33,032 nucleotides of DNA from Deltaproteobacteria bacterium (GTDB lineage Bacteria > Myxococcota_A > UBA796 > SXON01). This document shows, piece by piece, positions 8,176 to 16,504 of the stretch. Position 1 is the first letter of the stretch; the number at the start of each line of letters is the position of its first letter. The notes under the pieces are model-generated. The model did no database searches. It was not told the DNA's origin and saw only the letters and a program-made list of their open reading frames with translations. Location: positions 1-33,032 of the forward strand of contig CANKOI010000046.1 of NCBI GenBank assembly GCA_947484175.1, read 5' to 3'. The position numbers were made by a program, and so were the translations under genes.

Positions 8176-8925
8176 ATGTCGCTGTTCACGATGGAGGGCC
8201 TGCAGTTCCTCCTCCGCTGGGTGCACCTCCTCGCCGGCATCACGTGGATCGGCCTGCTCTACTACTTCAACTTCGTGCAGGTGCCGTACTTTGGCGAAAC
8301 GAAAACGACGGTGGGCACAGGGGAGTTCCGCAAGCTCGTCGGGCGCGCCCTCTGGTGGTTCCGCTGGGGCGCCATGCTCACCTTCCTCTCGGGCTTGGCC
8401 ATGTTCGGCGCCAACATGGCGGCGGGTATTCCCGCGATGGGGAGCTGGGGCGTGAAGATCTCGGCCGGCATGACCTTCGGCACGCTGATGTTCCTCAACG
8501 TTTGGTTGATCATCTGGCCGAAGATGCAGATCGTGCTCGCCAGCGCGGAGTCCGTGGCCGGCGGTGGCGCGGCCGACCCCAACGCGGCGCCGTCCGCGGC
8601 TCGCGGCTTTCTGGCCTCGCGCACCAACACGCTGTTCTCGATCCCCATGCTCTTCTTCATGGGCGCCGCCAGACACCTCGACCTCAACGCCGAAGGCGGC
8701 ATGATCGGCCTCACCGTGGTGACCGTGCTGGCGCTCGTGTTCGAGGCCAACGTGATCTTCGGCAAGAAGGGCGAAGGGTTGTCGAAGATTCTGGAGACGG
8801 TGCCGGGGGTGATCCACGGCGGTCTCGCGCTCGCGGTGGTTTCTTACCTGGCGATGGAGCTCACCGCTCCAGCCGCCCCGGTCGCCCCGGCCTCACCAGT
8901 CGTCGATGTGGGCGTCCATCCATAG
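8176..8925 (+). CDS. puuD-like: Urate hydroxylase PuuD-type membrane protein (cytochrome domain absent)
   Basis: A 249-residue integral membrane protein. It opens with FLLRWVHLLAGITWIGLLYYFNFVQ, the conserved first helix of the urate oxidase N-terminal (PuuD) family. About six to seven hydrophobic segments follow, including RWGAMLTFLSGLAMFG, GTLMFLNVWLIIWPKMQIV and IGLTVVTVLALVFEAN. In PuuD this membrane part oxidises urate and passes electrons to a C-terminal cytochrome c domain. Here the chain stops after the last helix with a short Ala/Pro tail and no CxxCH. A one-heme lipoprotein is encoded divergently instead. No other purine-degradation gene is in the window, so urate as substrate is inferred from family only. 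Its 3' end overlaps the CotH-like gene by 33 bp. Confidence 0.8.
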   Translation: MSLFTMEGLQFLLRWVHLLAGITWIGLLYYFNFVQVPYFGETKTTVGTGEFRKLVGRALWWFRWGAMLTFLSGLAMFGANMAAGIPAMGSWGVKISAGMTFGTLMFLNVWLIIWPKMQIVLASAESVAGGGAADPNAAPSAARGFLASRTNTLFSIPMLFFMGAARHLDLNAEGGMIGLTVVTVLALVFEANVIFGKKGEGLSKILETVPGVIHGGLALAVVSYLAMELTAPAAPVAPASPVVDVGVHP

Positions 8926-10188
8926 CAGGCGGTCGGTGATCCAGGCGCGCACGTGCGCGTCTTCGTCGGCGTAGCTGTCTACTTCGTAGAAGTAGGTGCC
9001 GTAGTTGATGCTCTCGATGGGCCAGAGGTCGTCGTTCCGCTCGATGGCGGGGCCCAGAATGTCTTGCAGTTCGGTGATGCGGGCGGGCCACGCATCGTCG
9101 GCGAGCGGGCCGAGCCGCAGCTCCCGCCAACGGGCGGCGAGCAGCGCGGAGAACTCGGGGTCGTCCGCCATCCACGCCCACAGTTGGGGTCGATAGCCGA
9201 TCCACACGTCGTGGCGCGCGTAGTCGCCGTTTCCGTAGTAGGGAAACTGGCCGAAGGTCATGTCGAGGTCCCACGGCAAGAAGTGCACGGTGCCGCCCGT
9301 GTCCTTCCATGCGTGCATGCTGGTGTAGAACGCATCCTCGTTCTTGAAGAACTCCTCGATGAGCACGGCGTTTACGGCGCTGTCAACGTCCACGAACTCC
9401 GACACGGGAGCGCCCGCGGACGCCCCCCGCTCCCACGCGGCGAACGCCTCCCACAAGGCCGTTTCCTCCACGTCGCCGAGCGCCTCTTGGTCGGGCGATA
9501 CCAGTTTCCAACATCCGTAGGTGACGGTGTTGGTGAAGAAACACTCGTGGTCGGTCTGAGTAACGACGAAGGCATCGCCGGATACGGCGCCATCCTCGAT
9601 GTCCACGCGGTCGTCGTCGCGCTCGATGCGCTCCACCAGCGCGTGCACACCGAAGGGGTAGCCGTTGAGGGTGAGCTCACAGAGCGACGACTCCGCCGCG
9701 GCTTCGCCCAACCCGCGGAGCAGGTCGTAGCCAAGCTTGTCGCGCACGAGCAGGCGGTCGTAGTACAGGCCGTCCACCACCCAATCGCGTTCGGCCCCCA
9801 TACCGAGCAGGTTCGCCGGCTCGGGCAGCTCCACTCCGTAGCCGGGCTTCGCCACCTGCGCGGAGGAGCGCCCGCGCACCCACACCTCGGCGTCCCCGGA
9901 GTACTGCTCGTTCCCGTCGGCGTCGCGCACTTCGAAGGTGGCGGGCACCCGTACGTCGTAGGCGGGCGGGATGCTCCACTCCAGAACCAGCTGGCAAAGG
10001 CGCTCGGTGTCGTGCGGTGGCTTCTCGGCGCTTGTCCCGCCGGGGATTGTGCTCTGCGGCGGGGGCGTGGTGGCGGCGTCGGGCTGCGTCGCGGGCGGCT
10101 CGGCCTTGCACGCAAGCATGCACACCGCGATCAGCAACCCGATGCGCGGCTGGGAAATTCGACCCCACGTTGCCGGGCGAACGCGCAT
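8893..10188 (-). CDS. CotH kinase-like lipoprotein
   Basis: A 431-residue protein. The signal peptide ends in MLAC (Cys27), followed by a Pro/Thr-rich linker, so it is a lipid-anchored envelope protein. The CotH-family kinase-like fold is seen in EVWVRGRSS, a phosphate/ATP-loop-like VRDKLGYDLLRGLG (about 148-161), GVHALVERI (about 180-188), an IEEFFKNEDAFYTSMHAW stretch, and the signature LPWDLDMTFG with Trp306, Asp307 and Asp309. CotH proteins phosphorylate secreted proteins in spore coats. The target here is unknown. The ATG at 10188 gives a proper lipoprotein signal; the frame is open further upstream (to about 10764) but that part is a shadow of the sulfotransferase gene. It follows that gene after 8 bp, probably in one operon. 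Confidence 0.85.
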   Translation of the reverse strand: MRVRPATWGRISQPRIGLLIAVCMLACKAEPPATQPDAATTPPPQSTIPGGTSAEKPPHDTERLCQLVLEWSIPPAYDVRVPATFEVRDADGNEQYSGDAEVWVRGRSSAQVAKPGYGVELPEPANLLGMGAERDWVVDGLYYDRLLVRDKLGYDLLRGLGEAAAESSLCELTLNGYPFGVHALVERIERDDDRVDIEDGAVSGDAFVVTQTDHECFFTNTVTYGCWKLVSPDQEALGDVEETALWEAFAAWERGASAGAPVSEFVDVDSAVNAVLIEEFFKNEDAFYTSMHAWKDTGGTVHFLPWDLDMTFGQFPYYGNGDYARHDVWIGYRPQLWAWMADDPEFSALLAARWRELRLGPLADDAWPARITELQDILGPAIERNDDLWPIESINYGTYFYEVDSYADEDAHVRAWITDRLLWMDAHIDDW

Positions 10189-10196
10189 CGGTGCGC

Positions 10197-11480
10197 CTAC
10201 TCCCACTCTGCAGGGTTGTCGGGGTAGCCCAAGGCCGCGCGGGTCTCGGACACCAACGGCTCGGCGCAGAGGGGCTCGAGGGTGTCGATGCGGGTGAACC
10301 AGCGGCGATGGCGGGGCTGTTCGGTGGCCATCACCAGCGGGAGTCCGCTGCGGAGCACCCCGACAAGCTCGTCGGGGTCCGCGAGGCCGAGCCAGGCCGA
10401 AAGGGCGCGCATCGCCGCTGCCTGCCTTTCGGGCGCCCCCACCACATCCTCGAACCGCAGGACGTGCCGATCCGCCGGTGCATGAGCGAGGATGGCGCGG
10501 TGGGCGCTCGCCCACTGAAAGGCACACACCTGCTCCAGCCGAGCACGGCGCATCGTTTCCCAACCCGGCGGGCGGTCGAACTTCCACCAACGGTCGCCGC
10601 CGGCCACTTCGGCCGAGTAGCCGGCGATCGACAGTCCACCGGCGTCGTGACTGTGAAATCCGGGGTACGTCCAGCCGTCGACCAGCCCGTTGATGCTGGC
10701 CGCCGGGTTGCGGGTGAGGTGGAGCACCCGGAGGCGGGCGTGGGGAAAGAGGCGCGCCAACCACGGGAGACGGTAGACATTGCCGGGCGTCTTGATCACC
10801 AACGGGAGACGTGCGAGCTCGGGTTCAGTGGCATGAAGCCAAGGGAGCGGCAGCACGAAGGGCGGCTCCTCCACCGGACACAGCGGCAGGAAGGGGCCGG
10901 CTGGACCGAGGCCCGCCACCCGCAGGCGATCGAGATCGTAGGCCGCGGGGTGAAAGGAGGGCCAGCGGGCGCAGAAGCGGCGGAACAGGAGGGCGTAGAA
11001 GGAGGGGGCGTCCACGAAGCGGTCGGCGGGCCACCCTGCTGCGCGGAGGCTGGCGAGCGTGGCGCGTACGTCGGCGAGCACCGGCGCGTGTTCCACGTGA
11101 AACGTGGGCCACTGCACCACGAGGCGGGCGGCGATCTCGGCGGCGAAGGCAGGAACGGCCGAGTCGGGGAGCGCGTCGGTGGGGCGGCCGCAGTCGGCGC
11201 CGAGGGCTTGCGACAGCCCCGGCGGGATGGGGTGGTTGGGTGAAACGGCGTCGCTCTCCTCGCCGGCGCACCCGAACAGGCGAAGCTGCGGGTTCATCTC
11301 GGCGCGGAGGTGAACGAGACCGGGCACGCGGCGCAGGACTTCGGCGAGGATGGAACTGCCCCCCCGCGAGCTCGACGCCACGATCACGACGTTGCGAACG
11401 TGCGCGCAGACGTCGGGCGCAGGCAGGCCGGCGCGGAGCGCGGCCACGCGTTCCCGCACCTCTACGGGGTCAACGCCCAA
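10197..11480 (-). CDS. Sulfotransferase family protein (long form)
   Basis: A 427-residue protein. The PAPS 5'-phosphosulfate loop is SSSRGGSS (residues 36-43) after the strand NVVIVA. The 3'-phosphate motif is LHLTRNPAASINGL, with Arg257 and Ser262. A middle insertion (about residues 60-230) makes it longer than the compact 300-residue members. No membrane anchor is seen, so it is likely cytoplasmic and transfers sulfate from PAPS to a carbohydrate, lipid or small molecule. The start used is a TTG at 11480, overlapping the upstream sulfotransferase gene by 11 bases; a GTG at 11459 (residue 8) is an equally good start. It is the middle gene of a minus-strand set of three. Confidence 0.85.
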   Translation of the reverse strand: MGVDPVEVRERVAALRAGLPAPDVCAHVRNVVIVASSSRGGSSILAEVLRRVPGLVHLRAEMNPQLRLFGCAGEESDAVSPNHPIPPGLSQALGADCGRPTDALPDSAVPAFAAEIAARLVVQWPTFHVEHAPVLADVRATLASLRAAGWPADRFVDAPSFYALLFRRFCARWPSFHPAAYDLDRLRVAGLGPAGPFLPLCPVEEPPFVLPLPWLHATEPELARLPLVIKTPGNVYRLPWLARLFPHARLRVLHLTRNPAASINGLVDGWTYPGFHSHDAGGLSIAGYSAEVAGGDRWWKFDRPPGWETMRRARLEQVCAFQWASAHRAILAHAPADRHVLRFEDVVGAPERQAAAMRALSAWLGLADPDELVGVLRSGLPLVMATEQPRHRRWFTRIDTLEPLCAEPLVSETRAALGYPDNPAEWE

Positions 11481-12483
11481 GGAGCACCAGCCTCATCCGG
11501 ATGCGCCACATCAAGCCGTAGCGGGCCCGGCGCCGCGCAACGTTGCGGTCCTTTCGAGCGGAGCGCAGCTCCACCCGCATCCACAGGAGGTCGTCGCGGA
11601 GCGACCACGCCAGCTCGCGGAGGCGCGAGGCGAGGGGGCCGGGGGCCGGGCGAGGAGGCCGATCGAGCGCGTAGCCGAGCGCGGTGAGCATCGGAGCGGC
11701 CAGCTCCTCGACGTCGGCGATCTCGGTGTCGTCGAGGTCCTTGCGGTAGCGCTGGAGCCGGCTCATTTGCATGGGCGCGGCGGTGTTCGCCCAGGACTCC
11801 GAGAGTGCCGCGGAGCGCGACGCCTCTACGTTCTCGAACCAGCGCAACATTTCTTCGTGGAAGGGCTCGTCGAGGAACGTACAGATGCGGCGGACGCTGG
11901 CCTCCGGGTCGGCGACCAGCGCCTCGTAGGGAACCCGCAGCATGTGCTCGCCCTCGGCCGCGAGCGCCTGTTCCTGCTGGTGCGCCCACAGCCGCGCCGT
12001 GAGCGCCGGCGTGAAGGCGGAGAACACCGAGTTCTTCGAGGAGGCGGCTACGTCGCGGGCGTCCCGGTGGAGCCACAAGAACCGGGCGCCCGGGCAGAGG
12101 GTGCGCAGCGCGGTGATGTGCTCCACCATGAAGGTGCTCTTGCAGGCCCAGCGCTGCTTGCCGGAGTGGGCGAGGAGCGCGTCGTGCAGGGCCACGTACA
12201 CCCCGAGCACGCTGCGCTCCGGCGCACGCTCACGAACTTCGGACGAGCTGGGCACCCACGGCCACGGATGGATGTGGGCGTGAACGAGCGCGAGGGCGTC
12301 GTCGACGAGGGCGTTGAAGCGGCGATCGTCCTGGAGGTCGCCGTAGAGGGCCTGAAGCGGCAGGAAGTACCGCACCAGATGCGGCGGGTGCGGCGCGACG
12401 ATCGCTGGGTGAGCGTCGAGGATGAGCCGCAGCAGATTCGACCCCGACCGTTCGGTGCCGACGATGAAGATCGGGGCCTGCAC
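11470..12483 (-). CDS. Sulfotransferase family protein (compact form)
   Basis: A 337-residue protein. The 5'-PAPS loop GTERSGSN lies directly at the N-terminus (residues 9-16). The 3'-phosphate site is LWLHRDARDVAASSKN, with Arg140 and Ser148. The C-terminal 60 residues are Arg-rich and amphipathic and may sit on the membrane surface. It reads from a GTG at 12483 (MQAPIFIVGTERSG), which is exactly where the family begins. It is the first gene of the minus-strand set and overlaps the next sulfotransferase by 11 bases, suggesting translational coupling. Two dissimilar sulfotransferases in a row suggest two acceptor positions or substrates. The start is only 30 bp from that of the divergent Fe-S protein. 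Confidence 0.87.
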   Translation of the reverse strand: MQAPIFIVGTERSGSNLLRLILDAHPAIVAPHPPHLVRYFLPLQALYGDLQDDRRFNALVDDALALVHAHIHPWPWVPSSSEVRERAPERSVLGVYVALHDALLAHSGKQRWACKSTFMVEHITALRTLCPGARFLWLHRDARDVAASSKNSVFSAFTPALTARLWAHQQEQALAAEGEHMLRVPYEALVADPEASVRRICTFLDEPFHEEMLRWFENVEASRSAALSESWANTAAPMQMSRLQRYRKDLDDTEIADVEELAAPMLTALGYALDRPPRPAPGPLASRLRELAWSLRDDLLWMRVELRSARKDRNVARRRARYGLMWRIRMRLVLLGR

Positions 12484-12513
12484 GGGCGCGGACTAACCGG
12501 CTACGCTCGCACC

Positions 12514-13326
12514 ATGCTGGACGCCCCCCTCCGCGAAGCTCTGCGCGCGAGCGGCCTCAACGCGTTCGGTGTGGCGAGTGCGGCGGCTTGGGATCGGGCG
12601 GTCGCCCCAGAGAGGCAGAGCGCAGCGCTCTCGCCGGGCGCGGTGTCGATCCTCGTGGTGGGCAGCGGGGGCCAAGACATGTGGAACCACTTCCTCGCCG
12701 ACCTGCGGGCGCACCCGGAGCACCTCGCGGAAGAGGCGCACCCCCTCGACGCCTTCGTGGAGCGGCGCGTGCGCGCGGCCGATGCCCTCCTCGGCGCCAC
12801 CCCCCGCCGTTGGTTCTTCGCCTCGGCCACGGCCGACGTCCACCTCGATTTTCGCGCCCTCGCCCAGCTCGCGGGGCTCGGACGCCGCTCGCGTTTGGGG
12901 CTGCTCTTGCACCCCGAGTTCGGGGTGTGGCTGGGCCTCCGGGCGGCCTGTTTCCTCCCCGTTCCGCTGCCCGTCACCGACCCCGTGGAGGGCGATCCCT
13001 GCGACGGTTGCCCCGCCCCCTGCATCGACGCCTGCCCGGGAAACGCCTTCCCGGGCGGCCACTGGAACGTCGACCCCTGCGCTGCCTTCCACGCTGCCGC
13101 TCCGACCTGCGCGTCCTCCTGCGCCGCTCGCTCCGCCTGTGTCGTGGCCCCGCACCACCGCTACGACGCCGATGAAGTCCAGTACCACTACGATCGGGCG
13201 GGGGGGCGCCCGCGGTTGCGCGCCTTGGTCGGTCTGTCCGATGACGACGACCGCTTCGAGGGCGTGGGCCCCCATTGGCAAACGTGGCGCCGAAAGGTGC
13301 GCGTCCACGACGATCGGAGCCCGTAG
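12514..13326 (+). CDS. QueG-like iron-sulfur protein
   Basis: A 270-residue protein. The N-terminal part (LREALRASGLNAFGVASAAAW) resembles the opening of epoxyqueuosine reductase relatives. A ferredoxin-type cluster CDGCPAPCIDACP follows, with Cys163, Cys166, Cys170 and Cys174, a full 4Fe-4S set. The second set is irregular (Cys189, Cys199, Cys203, Cys209), and the usual CxxCxxxCP ending is lost. At 270 residues it is shorter than true QueG and lacks its C-terminal HEAT-like part, so it is unlikely to make queuosine; redox supply to a neighbour is more plausible. The frame is open 1.1 kb upstream, but only the part from the ATG at 12514 is family-like. The next gene begins on the base after its stop. 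Confidence 0.8.
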   Translation: MLDAPLREALRASGLNAFGVASAAAWDRAVAPERQSAALSPGAVSILVVGSGGQDMWNHFLADLRAHPEHLAEEAHPLDAFVERRVRAADALLGATPRRWFFASATADVHLDFRALAQLAGLGRRSRLGLLLHPEFGVWLGLRAACFLPVPLPVTDPVEGDPCDGCPAPCIDACPGNAFPGGHWNVDPCAAFHAAAPTCASSCAARSACVVAPHHRYDADEVQYHYDRAGGRPRLRALVGLSDDDDRFEGVGPHWQTWRRKVRVHDDRSP

Positions 13327-14064
13327 ATGGGGCTCTTCCGGCGGGCGTGGCTCACGGTCGTGAGTGAGGTGGCGTGGCGGATTCCAGGCCGCCCGCAGCG
13401 CCTGCTCGCGGCGTTCGCGCTGGCTGAGCGGGGCAGCATGCTGGACATGCTCTCGGCGGTGGAGCTCACGGAGCGGCGTGGCCTGCGGAAGCTGTACTTT
13501 CGCCACGCGCTCGACGAAGCGCGCCACGCAGCGCTTTTCGCCGGGCGGGTGCGGTCCCTCGGGGCGATCGGCCGTGCGGAGGCCGCGATCGAGGACAGTG
13601 GGCAGCTCGTGGAGGCCGGAGTGGTGGCCGGGACGACCCTGTTTGAGCGGCTCGGCGAGGAGGAGTTTTTGTCGTTCGTCTACGTCGCGGAGGCCGACGC
13701 AGTCGAACAGTTCGAGGTGCTGCTCGCACGGCGCCTGCCCGACCCGGAAACGGCGGCAACGCTGCACCGCATCCTGAAGGACGAACACTTCCACGTGTCG
13801 TACGCGCGCACGGAGGTGGAGCGGGCCGCTGCCGCGGGGCGGCCGATGCGCCGCAGCATGGCGCTGCACCGGTGGCGACGGGTGGGGCAGGCGTGGCTGC
13901 GCTTCTCGAGCGACTTCGGCGCCCTCATGGGGGGGTTCTGGCTGGGACTCGCCTACGTCGTGGGGGTGGGGCCCTTCCGGCTCCTCGGGCGACTGGAGCC
14001 CGGCGGCTGGCAGCGCCCGGAGCGCGGCGGCAGCTCGCTGGCCGCCGCACGTACCGAGGGCTGA
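13327..14064 (+). CDS. Ferritin-like diiron protein
   Basis: A 245-residue, mainly helical protein. The metal-binding pattern of the ferritin-like superfamily is complete: a first helix with VELTE (Glu46/Glu49), EARH (Glu64 to His67), a third helix with EADAVEQFE (Glu122 to Glu127), and EHFH (Glu153, His156). This fits a non-heme diiron oxygenase, oxidase or hydroxylase rather than an iron-storage cage. A hydrophobic stretch, GALMGGFWLGLAYVVGVGPF (about 202-221), could attach it to the membrane. It abuts the Fe-S gene (no gap) and lies one base before the carbamoyltransferase gene, so an electron-donor/oxygenase pairing with the Fe-S protein is an attractive inference. The oxidised substrate is unknown. 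Confidence 0.8.
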   Translation: MGLFRRAWLTVVSEVAWRIPGRPQRLLAAFALAERGSMLDMLSAVELTERRGLRKLYFRHALDEARHAALFAGRVRSLGAIGRAEAAIEDSGQLVEAGVVAGTTLFERLGEEEFLSFVYVAEADAVEQFEVLLARRLPDPETAATLHRILKDEHFHVSYARTEVERAAAAGRPMRRSMALHRWRRVGQAWLRFSSDFGALMGGFWLGLAYVVGVGPFRLLGRLEPGGWQRPERGGSSLAAARTEG

Positions 14065-14065
14065 G

Positions 14066-15793
14066 GTGCCCTCCTACGTGCTCGGCATCAGCGGTCTGTA
14101 CCACGACGCGGCGGCGGTACTCCTCGAAGACGGCAAGATCGTGGCCGCCGCCCAGGAGGAGCGCTTCTCCCGCCTGAAACACGACGCAGCCCTGCCCGTT
14201 CGCGCCGCGCAGTACTGCCTCGAAACCGCCGGCATCCCCGTGAGCCGGGTGGACTGGCTGGTGTTCTACGAAAAACCGCTCCGGAAGTTTGAGCGCATCG
14301 TGAGCACGGCAGTGGCCACGTTCCCTCGCTCCTGGCGCAGCTTTCCGCGCCAGATGCACCACTGGCTCGGCGACCGGCTTTGGCTCCGGGCCAACCTCAC
14401 CTCCGCCTTCGGGGTGTCGCCGGAGCGCATGATGTTCTGCGAGCACCACCTTTCGCATGCGGCGAGCGCATTTTACTGCTCGCCTCACGACGAGGCCGCC
14501 ATCCTCTGTGTGGACGGCGTGGGCGAGTGGGCCACCACGTCGCTCTGGCGAGGCAGCGGCTCCGCGATCGAGCCCGTGTCGGAAGTGCGCTGGCCGCACT
14601 CGATCGGCCTGTTCTACAGCGCGATCACCGCGCACCTCGGCTTTGCCGTAAACGAAGGGGAGTACAAGGTGATGGGCATGGCCGCCTACGGCCAGCCGCG
14701 TTTCCGGGAGGAGATGTCCCGGCTGCTGCGCCTCGACAGCGAGGGCGGCTACTCGGTGGACCTCGACACGTTCAGCTGGCACTGGCACCCCACCGAGCCC
14801 GCCACCGCCCGGCTCGCTCGGCTCCTGGGCCCCCCCCGCTTTCCGGGCACGCCCTTCACCCCGCGCCTCGATCCGCTCGCCCAGCACCACGCCGACGTGG
14901 CCGCGAGCGCGCAGGCCGCCACCGAAGAAGCGCTGCTGCATCTGGTGCGGCACGCCCACGCCGCTGTGCCCGCCCCGGCGCTGTGCCTCGCTGGCGGGGT
15001 GGCGCTCAACGCCGTGTGCAACGGACGCATCGCCGCGGAGGGGCCGCACGCCCACCTGTGGGTGCAGCCCGCGGCAGGCGATGCGGGGGGCGCGATGGGG
15101 GCGGCGATGTGGGCGTGGCACGGCGTGCTCGGCAACCCGCGCGGGCCCGCGCTCCGGTCGTGCGCGCTCGGCCGGGAGGTGGCCCGCGACCGAACGGCCG
15201 AGCTCCTCGCCGACCTCGGCGCCCGCTTCGACGATCTGGGCGACGACGCCCCCGAGCGTGCGGGCCGCGACCTTGCCGAAGGCAAGGTGGTGGCGTGGGT
15301 GGACGGGCGGGAGGAGTGGGGCCCCCGCGCCCTCGGCCAGCGCTCGATCCTCGCCGACCCGCGCAGCGCTGAAGTGGCCGAGCGGGTGAACCGCAGCGTG
15401 AAGTTCCGTGAGCCCTTCCGCCCCTTCGCCCCCTCTGTGCGCGCCGGCGCCGCCCCGCGCTACTTCGACATCCCCGCCGCCGCGGCCTCGACGAGCCGGT
15501 TCATGCTCAGCACCCACCCGGTGCTGCCCGAGGCCCAGGCGGGGCTCGCCGCCGTTACCCATGTCGACGGGACGGCGCGGGTGCAGGTGGTGGACGCCGA
15601 CACCAGCCCGCGGTTCGATCGGCTGCTGGGCGCGTTCGAGGAGGCAACCGGCGTGCCGGTGTTGCTCAACACCTCGTTCAACCTGAAGGGCGAGCCGCTC
15701 GTCTCGACGCCGGTAGACGCCCTCGCCGCCTTCGCGCGCTCCGACCTCGATACGCTCTACCTCAACGGGTTCCGTGTGGAGAGGATGCGATGA
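14066..15793 (+). CDS. Carbamoyltransferase (NodU/CmcH/TobZ family)
   Basis: A 575-residue full-length protein that transfers a carbamoyl group from carbamoyl phosphate to a hydroxyl via carbamoyl-adenylate. The YrdC-independent TobZ-type layout is visible: VLGISGLYHDAAAVLL with His13-Asp14, EERFSRLKHD, the metal/nucleotide segment CEHHLSHAASAFY, VDGVGEW, EGEYKVMGMAAYG, LAGGVALNAVCNG, and a C-terminal domain with EEWGPRALGQRSILADPR and NTSFNLKGEPLV. All motifs are intact. The start is the GTG at 14066, one base after the preceding stop. The downstream DUF5989 gene overlaps its stop. DUF5989 and, usually, SxtJ-type genes accompany this enzyme in many genomes; the acceptor is unknown. Confidence 0.93.
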   Translation: MPSYVLGISGLYHDAAAVLLEDGKIVAAAQEERFSRLKHDAALPVRAAQYCLETAGIPVSRVDWLVFYEKPLRKFERIVSTAVATFPRSWRSFPRQMHHWLGDRLWLRANLTSAFGVSPERMMFCEHHLSHAASAFYCSPHDEAAILCVDGVGEWATTSLWRGSGSAIEPVSEVRWPHSIGLFYSAITAHLGFAVNEGEYKVMGMAAYGQPRFREEMSRLLRLDSEGGYSVDLDTFSWHWHPTEPATARLARLLGPPRFPGTPFTPRLDPLAQHHADVAASAQAATEEALLHLVRHAHAAVPAPALCLAGGVALNAVCNGRIAAEGPHAHLWVQPAAGDAGGAMGAAMWAWHGVLGNPRGPALRSCALGREVARDRTAELLADLGARFDDLGDDAPERAGRDLAEGKVVAWVDGREEWGPRALGQRSILADPRSAEVAERVNRSVKFREPFRPFAPSVRAGAAPRYFDIPAAAASTSRFMLSTHPVLPEAQAGLAAVTHVDGTARVQVVDADTSPRFDRLLGAFEEATGVPVLLNTSFNLKGEPLVSTPVDALAAFARSDLDTLYLNGFRVERMR

Positions 15794-15981
15794 ATCAACC
15801 ACCCCCGCCTCGAGCGTGGCTGTTGCGCCTCGGCACGGCGGGGGCGCTGTTGTCGATGCTGGCCCACGGATCACGCTGGTGGATGCTGCCCTTGGTGCTC
15901 TTTCTCTTGGTGATGGGCGCGGGCCTCCTCTTCGTGGCGAGCTTCCCCTACGTGGCTCCGTTCATTTACACCGCGATTTGA
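15790..15981 (+). CDS. DUF5989 small membrane protein
   Basis: A 63-residue protein. It has a short Pro-rich head, then one or two hydrophobic helices (WWMLPLVLFLLVMGAGLLFV) and the family's closing motif VAPFIYTAI. DUF5989 proteins are tiny membrane proteins found beside carbamoyltransferases, as here. Its ATGA start overlaps the carbamoyltransferase stop by four bases, so the two are translationally coupled. The function is unknown; a membrane docking or assembly role for the transferase is inference. The SxtJ-type membrane protein that often follows is absent. Confidence 0.85.
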   Translation: MNQPPPPRAWLLRLGTAGALLSMLAHGSRWWMLPLVLFLLVMGAGLLFVASFPYVAPFIYTAI

Positions 15982-16000
15982 TCTCGGTTAGCCGCGCTCA

Positions 16001-16504
16001 GTGCGCCTTCAGGAGCTCCTGACCCTCGCCTTCGCTCCGCTCGGCGGGGCGCTCGGCGTGGGCAGTCTCGCGCTGATGGGGCCGTGGTCGCCGCTGGCGC
16101 TGGACGAAGCCACGGGGCGCCTCGCAGCGGGGGATACCCGCGGCGCGATCGCGGCGTACGAGCGCGCGGGCGTCGGGTGGCACACCCCGGAGCTGCGGGC
16201 GGAGGCGTGGGCGCGCTCGGCCTACCTTCGCAGGGCGGAGGGCGACCCTCGGGGCGCGGTGCGGGCGCTCGAACGGGCGGTAGACCTCGAGCCCGCGCAG
16301 ACCGATCGCATCGCCCTGCTCGAGGAGCTGGGGGCGCTGTACGAAGGCCCGCTGGGCGACCCACGCGCATGCGCGGAGGCGTTTGAGCATGCGGCGGCCG
16401 AGCTGGGCTCGGCCGCGGATGAGCGGGCAGCGGCCCGCTGCTGGCGCCGCGCGGAGAACGACGCGGCGGCCGAGCTGGCGCTCGAGCGCGCGGCTTCCGG
16501 ATGA
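16001..16504 (+). CDS. TPR-like repeat protein
   Basis: A 167-residue protein starting with GTG at 16001. A hydrophobic N-terminal segment (LLTLAFAPLGGALGVGSLALMG, about residues 5-27) could be an uncleaved anchor. The rest looks like tetratricopeptide repeats: AAGDTRGAIAAYERAG, RAEGDPRGAVRALERAVDLEP, then LGDPRACAEAFEHAAAELG. These units usually dock partner proteins. It lies 19 bp after the DUF5989 gene and its TGA overlaps the thermonuclease ATG (ATGA), so it belongs to the same operon. I see no enzyme motif. It occupies the place where an SxtJ-type protein often sits, but does not resemble it. Confidence 0.7.
   Translation: MRLQELLTLAFAPLGGALGVGSLALMGPWSPLALDEATGRLAAGDTRGAIAAYERAGVGWHTPELRAEAWARSAYLRRAEGDPRGAVRALERAVDLEPAQTDRIALLEELGALYEGPLGDPRACAEAFEHAAAELGSAADERAAARCWRRAENDAAAELALERAASG

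Noticed and set aside
11350..12513. N-terminal extension of the QueG-like frame
   Set aside because: The upstream part is antisense to the two sulfotransferase genes. Family-like sequence begins at the ATG at 12514.
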